DNA of 62,354 bases from an uncultured Collinsella sp. (lineage in GTDB: Bacteria > Actinomycetota > Coriobacteriia > Coriobacteriales > Coriobacteriaceae). Positions 1 through 8,436 of the stretch are shown here, piece after piece. Numbering within the stretch: the first letter of the stretch is position 1; every line of letters begins with the position of its first letter. The notes beneath the pieces are model-generated. The model was not told the origin of the DNA and did no database searches. It saw only the letters and a program-made list of their open reading frames with translations. The stretch lies in assembly GCA_947001705.1 (NCBI GenBank), contig CAMQHT010000009.1, forward strand, positions 1 to 62,354, written 5' to 3'. Both the position numbers and the translations under genes were made by a program.

Positions 1-54
1 AGCACGCGGCTGTTAACCGCGCTGTTGTAGGTTCGAGTCCTACCCGGGGAGCCA
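1..54 (+). tRNA. tRNA-Asn (GTT), 5' end outside the window
   Basis: The 3' part of a tRNA enters from the left edge. The anticodon stem pairs 5-9 with 17-21 around loop 10-16, giving anticodon GTT at 12-14, which reads Asn codons. The T arm pairs 27-31 with 39-43. The acceptor 3' strand is 44-50, the discriminator base is G51, and CCA (52-54) is encoded. The D arm and acceptor 5' strand are outside the window. Confidence 0.93.
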
Positions 55-62
55 GGTTGTAG

Positions 63-90
63 AACCCGTCGCTTATGCGGCGGGTTTTTT
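63..90 (+). terminator. Rho-independent terminator after tRNA-Asn
   Basis: A 10-bp stem (63-72 with 77-86, one G-T pair) with a TTAT loop is followed by a T run. It lies 8 bases after the tRNA CCA and closes that transcript. Confidence 0.85.
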
Positions 91-248
91 CATGCCGCGA
101 CCACTTGACTCGAACGTTGCCATATCAACATTTCGTGTCGAGGATGTAATCCCGCGACCCACCACCTCAACATGGCGCGGTCGTTGTAGAATATTGCAAT
201 GATTGCTCCCACGACATGGTGCTGCGAGCACCAGATAAGGAGATTCTT

Positions 249-605
249 GTGTCTGAGACCATTAACGGCAGCCTGAGCGTCTCGAACGACGTTATTGCCG
301 ATATTGCCGGTTATGCCGCGATGACGTGCTATGGCGTCGTCGGTATGGCTGAGCAGCTCCAGGGCGCCGAGAGCGTGCGCCTGCTTGCCGGTCAGCGCCT
401 CCGTAAGGGCGTGCTTGTCTCCGCCGACGAGAACGGCCTTACGGTCGATCTTCACGTCGTGCTCGAGAACGGCGTCAACATGAAGTCCGTCTGCCACAAT
501 CTTTCGAGCTCCGTTGCCTTCACCCTGCAGGAGATCGCCCAGATCGATCCCGCCAGCCTTAAGATCGGCATTCACATCGACGCGCTCAAGAGCCGTCTGA
601 ACTAG
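249..605 (+). CDS. Asp23/Gls24 family envelope stress protein
   Basis: A 118-residue protein of the Asp23/Gls24 (DUF322) family: small cytoplasmic proteins linked to membrane or envelope homeostasis in Gram-positive bacteria. An upstream ATG at 216 exists, but the GTG at 249 is preferred because an AAGGAG sequence lies 6-7 bases ahead of it and the usual start of the family (short N-terminal arm, then a G-x-L-x-(I/V) strand) begins there. It lies 27 bases before fakA; this Asp23-fakA (yqhY/yloV-like) pairing is common in Firmicutes and suggests a joint role in lipid or envelope homeostasis. A second family member is at 47858-48220, so the genome carries at least two paralogues. The specific function is not known. 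Confidence 0.85.
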   Translation: MSETINGSLSVSNDVIADIAGYAAMTCYGVVGMAEQLQGAESVRLLAGQRLRKGVLVSADENGLTVDLHVVLENGVNMKSVCHNLSSSVAFTLQEIAQIDPASLKIGIHIDALKSRLN

Positions 606-632
606 CATCCGAAAACGGAGATTCTAACACCC

Positions 633-2294
633 ATGATTGCAAAGACCATTCGCACCTGTTTTCCGATCGCTGCGGCTGCCGTTTCCGACAAGGCCGAGGA
701 GATCAACAAGCTCAATGTCTTCCCCGTACCCGACGGCGACACCGGTACCAACATGTCGCTCACGCTCGCCTCGGTGACCAAGGAGCTTTCCGCCCTTCCC
801 GCCGATGCCGATATGGAGGCCATCGCCGGCGCCATCACCCACGGCTCCCTGATGGGTGCCCGCGGCAACTCCGGCGTCATCACCTCTCAGATCCTGCGCG
901 GCGTGGCCGAGGGTCTCGTCTCTGCTGATGAGCCCATCACGTCCGCCAACATCGCCTATGCGTTCCGCCGCGCCGTCAAGGTCGCCTTCCAGGCCGTCCG
1001 TAAGCCCATCGAGGGCACGATTCTCACGGTGCTGCGCGATGTCTCGACCAAGGCCGACGAGTGCGAAAAGAAGAAGTTCTCGGCCGAGGACGCGCTCGAT
1101 GCCATCGTCGTCGAGGCCTACCAGTCCGTCGCTCGCACGCCCGACCTGCTGCCCGTTCTGAAGGAGAACGGCGTGGTCGACTCCGGCGCCTTTGGCTTTG
1201 CCATCTTCCTCGAGAACTTCGTAGCTGCCGCTCTTGGCCGCAGCACCGTTGTCGAGGATTTCTCCGCTACGTTTGACTCCGCCGGCTCTGCCCGTGATGC
1301 CGCTCTTGGCCGCGTTGAGATCGAGGCTAACGACGACTGGGAGGGCTCGGAATTCCGTTACTGCAATGAGTTCCTGTTTAAGGCCGACGCCCCGTTTGAC
1401 GAGGACGAGTGCCTTAAGTTCCTGGGTTCCATGGGCGACTGTGAGCTGCTCGTGGGCGCATATCCCGACTACAAGATCCACGTGCACTCCAACACCCCGA
1501 ACCTGGTGCTCGAGCACATGCTGCAGCTTGGCCAGATCTACGAGGTCTTTATCCACAACATGGAGATGGAGGCCCACGACCGTACCGCCAAGATCCACGA
1601 GGACCAGGAGAAGGCTGCCGAGCCCGCCAAGGCGTTGGGCTTTGTCGCCGTTGCCGCCGGTTCCGGCGAGGCAGACATTCTCAAGTCCCTCGGCGTTGAC
1701 GTGATCGTGTCGGGTGGTCAGACGATGAACCCCTCGACCGCCGACCTGCTGGGCGCGGTAGACCAGGTCAACGCGACCTCGGTCATCATTCTGCCCAACA
1801 ACGGCAACATCCGCATGGCCGCCGAGGCTGCAGCTTCTGCCTGCACCGACAAGAAGGTCGCCGTCGTTCCCACCAAGACTGTCCCGCAGGCGTTCTCCGC
1901 GCTGTTCGCGGTCCTGCCCGATTCCGAGCTCGAGGACGCCGTCGCCGCCATGGTCGACGCCATCAGTGAGGTTCGCGATGGCGAGGTCACCCGTGCCGTG
2001 CGCGATTCCAGCGCCTCCGACGGCTCGCCGATTCACTCCGGTGACGTCATGGGTATCATTGCCGGCTCCATTGACGTGGTCGGCTCCGACGTGAAACAGG
2101 TTACGCTCGACTGCATCAACCGCATGCAGGAGGAAGAGGAGGGCGACGCGCTGACGATTCTGGCCGGCGAGGAGCTGTCCGATGAGGCCTTTCAGGAGAT
2201 CGTCGACGCCATCGAGGAGGCCCAGCCCGATCTGGAGATTGACGCCCATCGTGGCGAGCAGCCGCTCTATCCCGTGATCTTCTCGATCGAGTAG
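633..2294 (+). CDS. fakA: Fatty acid kinase subunit FakA (DAK2/YloV family)
   Basis: The 553-residue protein has an N-terminal DhaL (DAK2) ATP-binding domain with the metal/nucleotide motif DGDTGTN at residues 34-40 and a GARGNSGV motif near 75. A middle domain and a C-terminal DegV-like region follow, matching the YloV/FakA family in length (about 550 residues). FakA phosphorylates exogenous fatty acids presented by a FakB carrier, feeding PlsX/PlsY phospholipid synthesis; plsX and acpP lie about 5 kb downstream. No FakB gene is in the window. The gene follows the Asp23-family gene by 27 bases and precedes recG by 10, so it likely belongs to one transcript running to coaD. Confidence 0.9.
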   Translation: MIAKTIRTCFPIAAAAVSDKAEEINKLNVFPVPDGDTGTNMSLTLASVTKELSALPADADMEAIAGAITHGSLMGARGNSGVITSQILRGVAEGLVSADEPITSANIAYAFRRAVKVAFQAVRKPIEGTILTVLRDVSTKADECEKKKFSAEDALDAIVVEAYQSVARTPDLLPVLKENGVVDSGAFGFAIFLENFVAAALGRSTVVEDFSATFDSAGSARDAALGRVEIEANDDWEGSEFRYCNEFLFKADAPFDEDECLKFLGSMGDCELLVGAYPDYKIHVHSNTPNLVLEHMLQLGQIYEVFIHNMEMEAHDRTAKIHEDQEKAAEPAKALGFVAVAAGSGEADILKSLGVDVIVSGGQTMNPSTADLLGAVDQVNATSVIILPNNGNIRMAAEAAASACTDKKVAVVPTKTVPQAFSALFAVLPDSELEDAVAAMVDAISEVRDGEVTRAVRDSSASDGSPIHSGDVMGIIAGSIDVVGSDVKQVTLDCINRMQEEEEGDALTILAGEELSDEAFQEIVDAIEEAQPDLEIDAHRGEQPLYPVIFSIE

Positions 2295-2304
2295 GCATCT
2301 GCCC

Positions 2305-4482
2305 ATGTCCGAGCTGTGCTCCGTGCCGCGCGTCTCGGAGCGCTTTGCCCAGAGCAATGCGCTCAACGAGGATATCGCGCGACTCAAATATGTTTCGGGT
2401 AAACGTGAGGAGGCCCTTCGCCGTCTGGGAATTCGGACGGTGGGGGACCTCCTTCTCCATATCCCTCATCGATACCTGGATTTTACGCGCTCATGGTCCA
2501 TCGAGATGGCGCCCATCGGTACCGTGTGCACCATCATCGCCACGGTTGACCGTATCGTCCAAAAGCAGCCGCGTCCGCGCATGCAGGTGACCGAGGTCTC
2601 ACTCGTTGACGAGACGGGCGTGCTGCAAGTCGCCTTTTTCCGTCAGCCCTGGATTGCCCAGCAGCTTAAGCAGGGCGACCGCCTAGCCGTGATGGGTAAG
2701 GTCGAGTTTGCCTACGGCTTTAAGCAGATGGCCTCGCCGCACTTTGAAAAGCTTGAGGAAGGGCGCGCCGCGGGCACTATCCTGCCGGTCCATTACGTGT
2801 GTGATGGCGTGAGCCAGGCGTGGATGCGCCGCATCGTAAGTGGCGCGCTCGAGGTCGTCGGCAATCCCTTTGATCCCATTCCGGCACGCTTACGCGTTAA
2901 ACGTCGCCTGATGAGCAATGCTCGTGCGCTTCGATCGATTCACTTTCCCTCGAGCATGGCTGAGCGCGATATCGCGCGCGCACGGCTTGCCTACGAGGAG
3001 TGCCTCTACCTGCAGCTGGCGCTGCGCCTGCGCAACGACGGCGGCCTGGTCGATGTGGTGCCCTACGCACACGCCGCGGGCGAGCACCTGGCCGCGCTCA
3101 AGCAAGCCCTGCCGTTTTCGCTGAGCGACGAGCAGGAGGCCGCGTTCCAAGACATCCTGCACGATATGTGCGATGGCGGGCGCGTGATGAACCGCCTGCT
3201 GCTGGGCGATGTTGGTACCGGTAAGACCGCCGTTGCCGCCTGCGCGCTGGCTGTGGCTGCCGATAGCGGCACGCAGGCCTGCGTTATGGCGCCTACGGGC
3301 GTGCTGGCGCGTCAATATGCCGATAAGACCGGCCCCTTGCTCTCTCAGGCCGGCATGACCTGGGCGCTCCTGACGGGCGCCACGCCGGCCGCTGAGCGCG
3401 AGCGCATCCATGCACAGCTGGAATCGGGAGAGCTCGACGTGCTCTTTGGCACCCACGCGGTCCTTTCGGATAACGTGGCGTTTAAGCATCTGTCGCTCGT
3501 GGTCATCGATGAACAACACCGGTTTGGCGTCGGCCAACGCAATGCCCTGCGCGCGAAGGGCCCCGGTGCCGATCTGCTCGTTATGACGGCAACGCCCATC
3601 CCGCGTACGCTGGCGCTTTCGGTCTACGGCGATCTGGACACGAGTATCATCCGCCATCGGCCCGTCCCTGGCGCTGGCGTGACGACACGCGTGCTTACCG
3701 AGTCGAGTCGCGACCTTGCCTATGGCGCCATCCGCGAGGCGCATGAAAAGGGTCAGCAGGCCTACGTGATTTGCCCGCTCGTGGAGCCGAGTGACTCGGC
3801 CGATGATCTGGAGGACGTGCCCGGTATCGCCCGCGACGACGAGGGCCGCGTGACGGTCCCCGTGCCGCTGCACGATACGGCGACCGAGCTCGATCGCCTG
3901 CGTCTGGCGTTGCCGGGTCTTGCCATCGAGCGCCTTCACGGCCGCATGCCAGCGGGGGAGAAGGACCAGGTTATCGATGCCTTTAAGCGTGGCGAGATTG
4001 ACGTGCTCGTCTCGACTACGGTGGTCGAGGTGGGCGTCGACGTGCCTAACGCCACCGTCATGGTCATCGAGAACGGGGAGCGCTTTGGTTTGGCTGCTCT
4101 GCACCAGCTGCGCGGTCGCGTGGGCCGTGGCAGTGTGTCGGGCACGTGCCTGGTCATGACGCACTCCAAGGGCAACGGCGGCGCTTCGGCAGCACAAGAT
4201 CGCCTGCAATCGCTCGAAAAAACCTCGGATGGCTTTACGCTCGCCCAGATGGACCTGCGTCTGCGCCACGAGGGCGAAATCCTGGGGTACCGCCAGCATG
4301 GCGGAGTGACCCTGCGCTTTGTCGACCTGGATGCCGACGAGGAGCTGATCGAGTGGGCCCATTTGGACGCGGTCGAGCTCTTGCGGTATGCTTGCAACCT
4401 TGACTCCGTGGCGACGCGCCCCCTGCGCGATGCGGTCGCCATGCGATATCGACACATTTTTAAGGAGGTCAGCGGAGGATGA
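2305..4482 (+). CDS. recG: ATP-dependent DNA helicase RecG
   Basis: A 725-residue superfamily 2 helicase. An N-terminal wedge/OB region (about residues 30-200) is followed by the helicase core with Walker A GDVGTGKT near residue 301, the DEQHRFG box near 401, a TATPIPRTLA motif near 430, and a C-terminal half with the QLRGRVGRG arginine-finger motif. RecG reverses stalled replication forks and processes Holliday junctions. Length and motif order are typical of the family, apart from a fairly short N terminus. The ATG at 2305 comes 10 bases after fakA, and the last 4 bases (ATGA) overlap the start of rsmD, indicating translational coupling. Confidence 0.96.
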   Translation: MSELCSVPRVSERFAQSNALNEDIARLKYVSGKREEALRRLGIRTVGDLLLHIPHRYLDFTRSWSIEMAPIGTVCTIIATVDRIVQKQPRPRMQVTEVSLVDETGVLQVAFFRQPWIAQQLKQGDRLAVMGKVEFAYGFKQMASPHFEKLEEGRAAGTILPVHYVCDGVSQAWMRRIVSGALEVVGNPFDPIPARLRVKRRLMSNARALRSIHFPSSMAERDIARARLAYEECLYLQLALRLRNDGGLVDVVPYAHAAGEHLAALKQALPFSLSDEQEAAFQDILHDMCDGGRVMNRLLLGDVGTGKTAVAACALAVAADSGTQACVMAPTGVLARQYADKTGPLLSQAGMTWALLTGATPAAERERIHAQLESGELDVLFGTHAVLSDNVAFKHLSLVVIDEQHRFGVGQRNALRAKGPGADLLVMTATPIPRTLALSVYGDLDTSIIRHRPVPGAGVTTRVLTESSRDLAYGAIREAHEKGQQAYVICPLVEPSDSADDLEDVPGIARDDEGRVTVPVPLHDTATELDRLRLALPGLAIERLHGRMPAGEKDQVIDAFKRGEIDVLVSTTVVEVGVDVPNATVMVIENGERFGLAALHQLRGRVGRGSVSGTCLVMTHSKGNGGASAAQDRLQSLEKTSDGFTLAQMDLRLRHEGEILGYRQHGGVTLRFVDLDADEELIEWAHLDAVELLRYACNLDSVATRPLRDAVAMRYRHIFKEVSGG

Positions 4483-5105
4483 GAATCATCGGCGGCGAAT
4501 GGCGCGGTCGTAAGATCGAGGAGCCCCGTGGTCGCGATGTCACCCGCCCCACGACCGATCGCGTGCGCGAGGCATGCGCATCTATGGTCATGTCGGCATT
4601 CGACTTCGATCTGGACGAGGTCCGCGTGCTGGACGCCTTTGGCGGCTCCGGTGCCTTAGGGTTAGAGATGCTCTCACGTGGTGCCCGCTCGCTCACGACG
4701 TTCGAGATCGATCGGAATGCCGCGCGGCTCATTACCAAGAATATCGAGTCGCTCTGCCGTGACCGTGCGCGTTGGCGCGTGATAACGGGCGACATGCTGG
4801 CGAGTGCCTCGCGCGGTCGTGTGCCGGGCGGCCCCTTTGATCTGGTCCTGCTCGACCCGCCCTATGCTTTTGGTGCCGAGCCGGTCGAGGAGCTGCTGCA
4901 GAAGCTGGCTCAGCAGGGTCTGCTTGCACCTGGCGCTTATGCCCTGTTTGAGCATGCCGCCGATGCGGGCGCGCATCCGGCAGGCTTTGAGATCGTGCGC
5001 GAGAAGCGCTACGGCATTACCTCGGTCGACCTGCTTCGTTGGGTCGGCAACGGCGAGGATGATGGTATCGATAGCGACGCACCCACGGAGGACGCCCATG
5101 AATGA
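4479..5105 (+). CDS. rsmD: 16S rRNA (guanine-966-N2)-methyltransferase RsmD
   Basis: The 208-residue protein begins with the family-typical MRIIGGEWRGRKI and contains a Rossmann SAM-binding loop (DAFGGSGALGLE, about residues 52-63). The catalytic LDPPY motif near residue 124 is typical of N2-guanine methyltransferases acting on 16S rRNA G966. Its ATG lies in the last codon of recG, and its 3' end overlaps the coaD start by 8 bases. The rsmD-coaD order is widespread in bacteria and supports both calls. A C-terminal acidic tail of about 20 residues after the fold shows no motif. Confidence 0.95.
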   Translation: MRIIGGEWRGRKIEEPRGRDVTRPTTDRVREACASMVMSAFDFDLDEVRVLDAFGGSGALGLEMLSRGARSLTTFEIDRNAARLITKNIESLCRDRARWRVITGDMLASASRGRVPGGPFDLVLLDPPYAFGAEPVEELLQKLAQQGLLAPGAYALFEHAADAGAHPAGFEIVREKRYGITSVDLLRWVGNGEDDGIDSDAPTEDAHE

Positions 5106-5595
5106 CACTATCAACCGCGTGATTGTCCCGGGCACCTTCGATCCCATCACATTTGGCCATATCGACGTCATCCGCCGTGCCCGCCGCATCTTTCCCAGCG
5201 TGATCGTCGCTGTTGCCGAGTCGCAGGGTAAAAACGGTGTGGGCACCACGTTTATGCTCGATGAGCGCGTGGCGCTGGCCCGCGAGGCGCTCGGTGATAT
5301 CGACGGCGTCGAGGTCCTGCCCTTTACCGGCCTCTTGGTCGACTTCGCTCGCGAGCAGGGGGCGGGGGCCTTGGTCAAGGGCCTGCGCGCCATGACCGAC
5401 TTTGAGTACGAGCTGCAGCAGGCCGACCTCAACTATCGCTTGGATAACGAGCTGGAGTCTATCTTTGTCATGAGTGCGCCGCAGTACGGCTATATCTCGA
5501 GTTCGGTCGTTCGCCAGATCGCCTCGCTCGGCAGCGATGTATCGACGTTTGTCCCGCCCAACGTGGTCGAAGCGCTCAGACACCGCTTTTCGTGA
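5098..5595 (+). CDS. coaD: Phosphopantetheine adenylyltransferase CoaD
   Basis: A 165-residue nucleotidyltransferase catalysing the fourth step of coenzyme A synthesis (4'-phosphopantetheine + ATP to dephospho-CoA). The ATP-binding motif TFGH is at residues 18-21 within a GTFDPITFGH segment, and the C-terminal YISSSVVRQ motif is present. The frame is open upstream inside rsmD, but the ATG at 5098 gives the canonical N terminus and family length (about 160). It supplies the cofactor that ends up on the acyl carrier protein encoded at 8191. Confidence 0.96.
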   Translation: MNDTINRVIVPGTFDPITFGHIDVIRRARRIFPSVIVAVAESQGKNGVGTTFMLDERVALAREALGDIDGVEVLPFTGLLVDFAREQGAGALVKGLRAMTDFEYELQQADLNYRLDNELESIFVMSAPQYGYISSSVVRQIASLGSDVSTFVPPNVVEALRHRFS

Positions 5596-5663
5596 CGTTT
5601 TTTATTGCCTGGTGGCATGTGGTAAACTAGCACGATGATATGTTACCTATGAAAGGAGACCGG

Positions 5664-6161
5664 ATGCCGGGCGAGAATTTTCCTGGCGATAGGATCGTCA
5701 GCTTGGTCGATGAGCTCGAAGGGCTGATCGAGGAAGCCAAGCCGCCTTTCGGCAAGAACGCTCAGTTCAAGGTCATCGACGCCGACGTGTTCTTCAACAT
5801 CCTCGACGAGATCCGCATGAGCTATCCCGAGGAGTGGCAGAAGTCCCGCCGTATCCTTAAGGAGCGCGAGGAGCTTATGGCTTCCGCCGCCGCCCAGGCC
5901 GATTCCATCATCGCCGACGCTCAGCAGCAGGCCCTCACCATTGCCGGTGAGCAGGAGATCGTCCGCTTAGCCCAGCAGCAGGCCGACGACATCCGCGATC
6001 GTGCCCAGCAGTACGAGCGCGAGACGCGTTATGCTGCCGAGGACTACGCAGAGCAGGTCTTTACGCACCTGGAGGAGAACCTCAAGAGCCTGACCGGCAC
6101 CGTTACCCGTTGCCGTCAGCAGCTCAACGAGGGTGCTGCCCAACAGAATGGTCAGTGGTAA
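5664..6161 (+). CDS. Coiled-coil protein in the SepIVA (DivIVA-like) position
   Basis: A 165-residue soluble protein, largely helical, Gln/Ala/Glu-rich from about residue 55 to the end, suggesting a long coiled coil. Residues 30-60 carry a compact segment (FKVIDADVFFNILDEIR). A GAAAGGAG site lies 5 bases before the ATG at 5664, which is preferred over the upstream ATG. It sits between coaD and the DUF177 gene, the same place as mycobacterial sepIVA (a DivIVA-domain septation factor), so a role in cell division or polar organisation is plausible. I could not recognise a strict DivIVA N-terminal motif, so the function is inferred from position and coiled-coil character. Confidence 0.7.
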   Translation: MPGENFPGDRIVSLVDELEGLIEEAKPPFGKNAQFKVIDADVFFNILDEIRMSYPEEWQKSRRILKEREELMASAAAQADSIIADAQQQALTIAGEQEIVRLAQQQADDIRDRAQQYERETRYAAEDYAEQVFTHLEENLKSLTGTVTRCRQQLNEGAAQQNGQW

Positions 6162-6715
6162 TGGCTGAGTTCCCGAGCGTTACCGTCGATCTTTCCGAGC
6201 AGCTTGAGTTTCCCGGAGATTCGTATCCGCTGACCGGCAAGGTCGATGTCGCCACCTACACGGTGGGCGAGAAGGAGTACCAGCTACAGGACGGCATCGA
6301 CTACGACGTTGTCTTTACCAATGCCGGTACCGGTGTCTTGCTCACGGGCATGGTCCGCGCGCACGCCACCGGCGAGTGCGACCGTTGCCTGGAGCCCGCT
6401 TCGTTTGATATCGCCGGCGAGATCGAGGAGTTCTACCTCTTCGAGGAGCCCGAGGATCCCGAGGCCTTCGAGGACGGCTACGAGCTCCTGGGTGAGGACC
6501 GCATCGTCGATCTGGGTGAGCCCATCAACGACGCGGTCGTCATGGACACGCCGTTTGTGGTGCTCTGCAAGCCCGATTGCCGCGGTCTGTGTCCCACTTG
6601 CGGTTGCAATCTCAACGTCGAGCAATGCGATTGCGCCGCACAGGCAGAGGCAGAATGGGCCGCTGCCACGGAAAATCCATTTGCAGCATTGAAGAATCTC
6701 AAGCTCGATGAGTAA
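6161..6715 (+). CDS. DUF177 (YceD family) protein, rRNA/L32-linked
   Basis: A 184-residue DUF177 protein. Its ATG overlaps the preceding TAA by one base (TAATG). The family is found immediately upstream of rpmF in most bacteria and has been linked to 23S rRNA accumulation. Two Cys groups, CDRCLEP near residue 73 and the cluster CRGLCPTCGC with a later CDC near 145-160, look like zinc-binding sites and are typical of the Gram-positive version. The C terminus ends in a NPFAALKNL segment, a common ending in this family. Biochemical activity is unknown. Confidence 0.88.
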   Translation: MAEFPSVTVDLSEQLEFPGDSYPLTGKVDVATYTVGEKEYQLQDGIDYDVVFTNAGTGVLLTGMVRAHATGECDRCLEPASFDIAGEIEEFYLFEEPEDPEAFEDGYELLGEDRIVDLGEPINDAVVMDTPFVVLCKPDCRGLCPTCGCNLNVEQCDCAAQAEAEWAAATENPFAALKNLKLDE

Positions 6716-6779
6716 AACTGTGGTAGTATCGCTACTTGCGCGTAATCGCCACACTGGATAGTTCATAAGGAAGGTCACT

Positions 6780-6959
6780 ATGCCCGTACCTAAACAAAAG
6801 CAGGGTCGTATCCGCACTCACACCCGTCGTTCCGCCAACATGAAGATCTCGGCTGCGGCTCAGTCCACGTGCCCCCGTTGCGGCGCTGTCAAGCTTCCGC
6901 ACCACGTGTGCCCCAGCTGCGGTTTCTACAAGGACCGCGAGGTTATCGTTACCGAGTAA
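6780..6959 (+). CDS. rpmF: 50S ribosomal protein L32
   Basis: The 59-residue protein starts MPVPKQKQGR, with a basic N terminus (HTRRSANMK) and a four-cysteine zinc ribbon (CPRCG ... CPSCG) at residues 30-48, the zinc-bearing form of L32. An AAGGAAGG Shine-Dalgarno lies just upstream. It is preceded by the DUF177 gene and followed by a terminator hairpin before plsX, so rpmF can be expressed more strongly than the lipid genes. Confidence 0.96.
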   Translation: MPVPKQKQGRIRTHTRRSANMKISAAAQSTCPRCGAVKLPHHVCPSCGFYKDREVIVTE

Positions 6960-7000
6960 CGGTATACTCTGGATGCGATGCCGTTCCAAATGGAACCACA

Positions 7001-7029
7001 ATGGCCGGCTCAATGAGTCGGCCATTTTT
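7001..7029 (+). terminator. Terminator between rpmF and plsX
   Basis: A 9-bp stem (7001-7009 with 7017-7025, one G-T pair) with a 7-base loop runs into five Ts. It probably reduces read-through from rpmF into plsX. Confidence 0.75.
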
Positions 7030-7046
7030 GTATAAGGAGCATGTAT

Positions 7047-8066
7047 ATGAGTAACGTTCGCGTTTGTGTAGACGTTGTGGGCGGAGACGAGAAGCCTCAG
7101 GTTGTTCTCGATGGTATCGAGGCCGCACTTGCCGCCGATCCCGATATCGAGGTCTTGGCAGTTGGCCCCGCCGAAATCGTCAATCCCTTTGCCGCGGCCC
7201 ATGCACGTGTGGAGGCTCTGGAAGCCCCTGACGTCATCGCCATGGATGACGATCCTATTCGCGCCGTGATGACCAAGCGCAAGTCCTCGATCGTGCTTGC
7301 CTGCCGCGCCATCAAAAAGGGCAACGCGGACGCGTTCTTCTCCGCCGGCTCCACCGGCGCCATGACCGCCGCTGCTACCGCATACGTGACGCCGTTTAGG
7401 TATCAGGCCGAAGGCAAGAAGCAGCCGGTGCGCCCCTGTCTGACCAATGCGTTGCCCAATCGCGCCGGCGGTCTGACGGTGCTGTGCGATATGGGCGCCA
7501 ACCCCGATGTCGAGGTCGATGACATGGTGCGTTTTGCCCAGATGGGTAGCGCCTATGCCCGCGTCGTCCTGGGCATCGAACATCCTCGCGTGGGCCTGCT
7601 TGGTAACGGCACCGAGGACGAGAAGGGTTCTAACTTTACCAAGGCCTGCTTCCCTGCTATGAAGGCCGCAGTTCCGGGCTTTGTGGGCAACTGCGAAGGC
7701 ACCGACCTCACCTCGGGCAATTTCGATGTCGTTGTTGCCGACGGCATGTCGGGCAATATCGCTCTCAAGGCTACCGAGGGCGCTGCCAAGTTTTTGCTGC
7801 AGGAGCTCAAGGGCGCCTTTATGGCCTCGCTCGGCACCAAGATCGCCGCGCTGCTCATCAAAAAGCAGATGCGCGAGATTAAGGCCAAGCTCTCTGGTGA
7901 TGCCAAGGGCGGCGCGATTCTTTTGGGCCTGCGTGGCGTGGTCCTGATCGGCCATGGCGCCACCTCGGTCGAGGCTGTTAAAAACGGTACGCTTGCGGCG
8001 GCCGAAGCCGTGCGCGCGGGGCTGGTCGAGAACGTCGCCAACTCCATGGACGGCATCGTTTTGTAA
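7047..8066 (+). CDS. plsX: Phosphate acyltransferase PlsX
   Basis: A 339-residue enzyme that converts acyl-ACP to acyl-phosphate for phospholipid synthesis. It shows the PlsX hallmarks: an N-terminal (V/M)DxxGGD-like segment here read VDVVGGDEKP, an internal FFSAGSTGAMTAAA loop, the NGTEDEKGS segment, and the C-terminal LLGLRGVVLIGHG strand. Two in-frame ATGs exist; 7047 is chosen because the AAGGAG at 7034-7039 is 7 bases from it but only 1 base from 7041. It works with FakA (acyl-phosphate from exogenous fatty acids) and ACP, both encoded nearby. Confidence 0.95.
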   Translation: MSNVRVCVDVVGGDEKPQVVLDGIEAALAADPDIEVLAVGPAEIVNPFAAAHARVEALEAPDVIAMDDDPIRAVMTKRKSSIVLACRAIKKGNADAFFSAGSTGAMTAAATAYVTPFRYQAEGKKQPVRPCLTNALPNRAGGLTVLCDMGANPDVEVDDMVRFAQMGSAYARVVLGIEHPRVGLLGNGTEDEKGSNFTKACFPAMKAAVPGFVGNCEGTDLTSGNFDVVVADGMSGNIALKATEGAAKFLLQELKGAFMASLGTKIAALLIKKQMREIKAKLSGDAKGGAILLGLRGVVLIGHGATSVEAVKNGTLAAAEAVRAGLVENVANSMDGIVL

Positions 8067-8133
8067 GAGCGAGTTAGAGCGCTGTTATGTGCCTCGCGGC
8101 CTGCTTCGTGGGGTAGAATCAGAACCGTGTCTT

Positions 8134-8153
8134 GGTACCGCCCGGGCGGTACC
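8134..8153. promoter_or_regulatory. 20-bp perfect palindrome between plsX and acpP
   Basis: A perfectly symmetrical 20-base sequence, GGTACC-rich outside and GC-only inside, in the 124-base gap before acpP. A TAGAAT hexamer lies about 15 bases upstream (8115-8120). It could be a repressor operator controlling acpP/rnc, or a small hairpin terminator, since ATTCTTTT follows. It does not match the FapR consensus I know (TTAGTACC-type half-sites), though both contain GGTAC-like cores. Confidence 0.5.
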
Positions 8154-8190
8154 ATTCTTTTGGTATTCATGCACTATGAGAGGAAGCGCT

Positions 8191-8433
8191 ATGGACCGCT
8201 CCGAAATCTTCGACAAGATCGCCGAGGTCGCTGCTGACGTTCTGGGCGTCGATGTTGCCGAAATTAGCGATGAGACCACCTTTGACGACCTCGATGCCAA
8301 CTCGCTCGAGCGCCTGCAACTGGTTACGGCTATCGAGGACGAGTTCAATCTCGAGATCGATGACGAGACCCTGCTCTCGCTCAACTCTGTCGCCGACGCC
8401 GTCGATGCGATCGAAAACGCCAGGGAGGCTTAG
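8191..8433 (+). CDS. acpP: Acyl carrier protein
   Basis: An 80-residue acidic four-helix ACP that carries growing acyl chains on a 4'-phosphopantetheine arm. The attachment serine is in LDANSLERLQL at about residues 33-43. In the usual family motif the serine is preceded by Asp (DSL); here it is preceded by Asn (NSL). The helix after it (LVTAIEDEFNLEI) is a good match to helix II. It lies between plsX and rnc, a standard order (plsX-acpP-rnc). The ATG at 8191 has a GAGAGGAAG site just upstream. Confidence 0.93.
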   Translation: MDRSEIFDKIAEVAADVLGVDVAEISDETTFDDLDANSLERLQLVTAIEDEFNLEIDDETLLSLNSVADAVDAIENAREA

Positions 8434-8436
8434 GTC

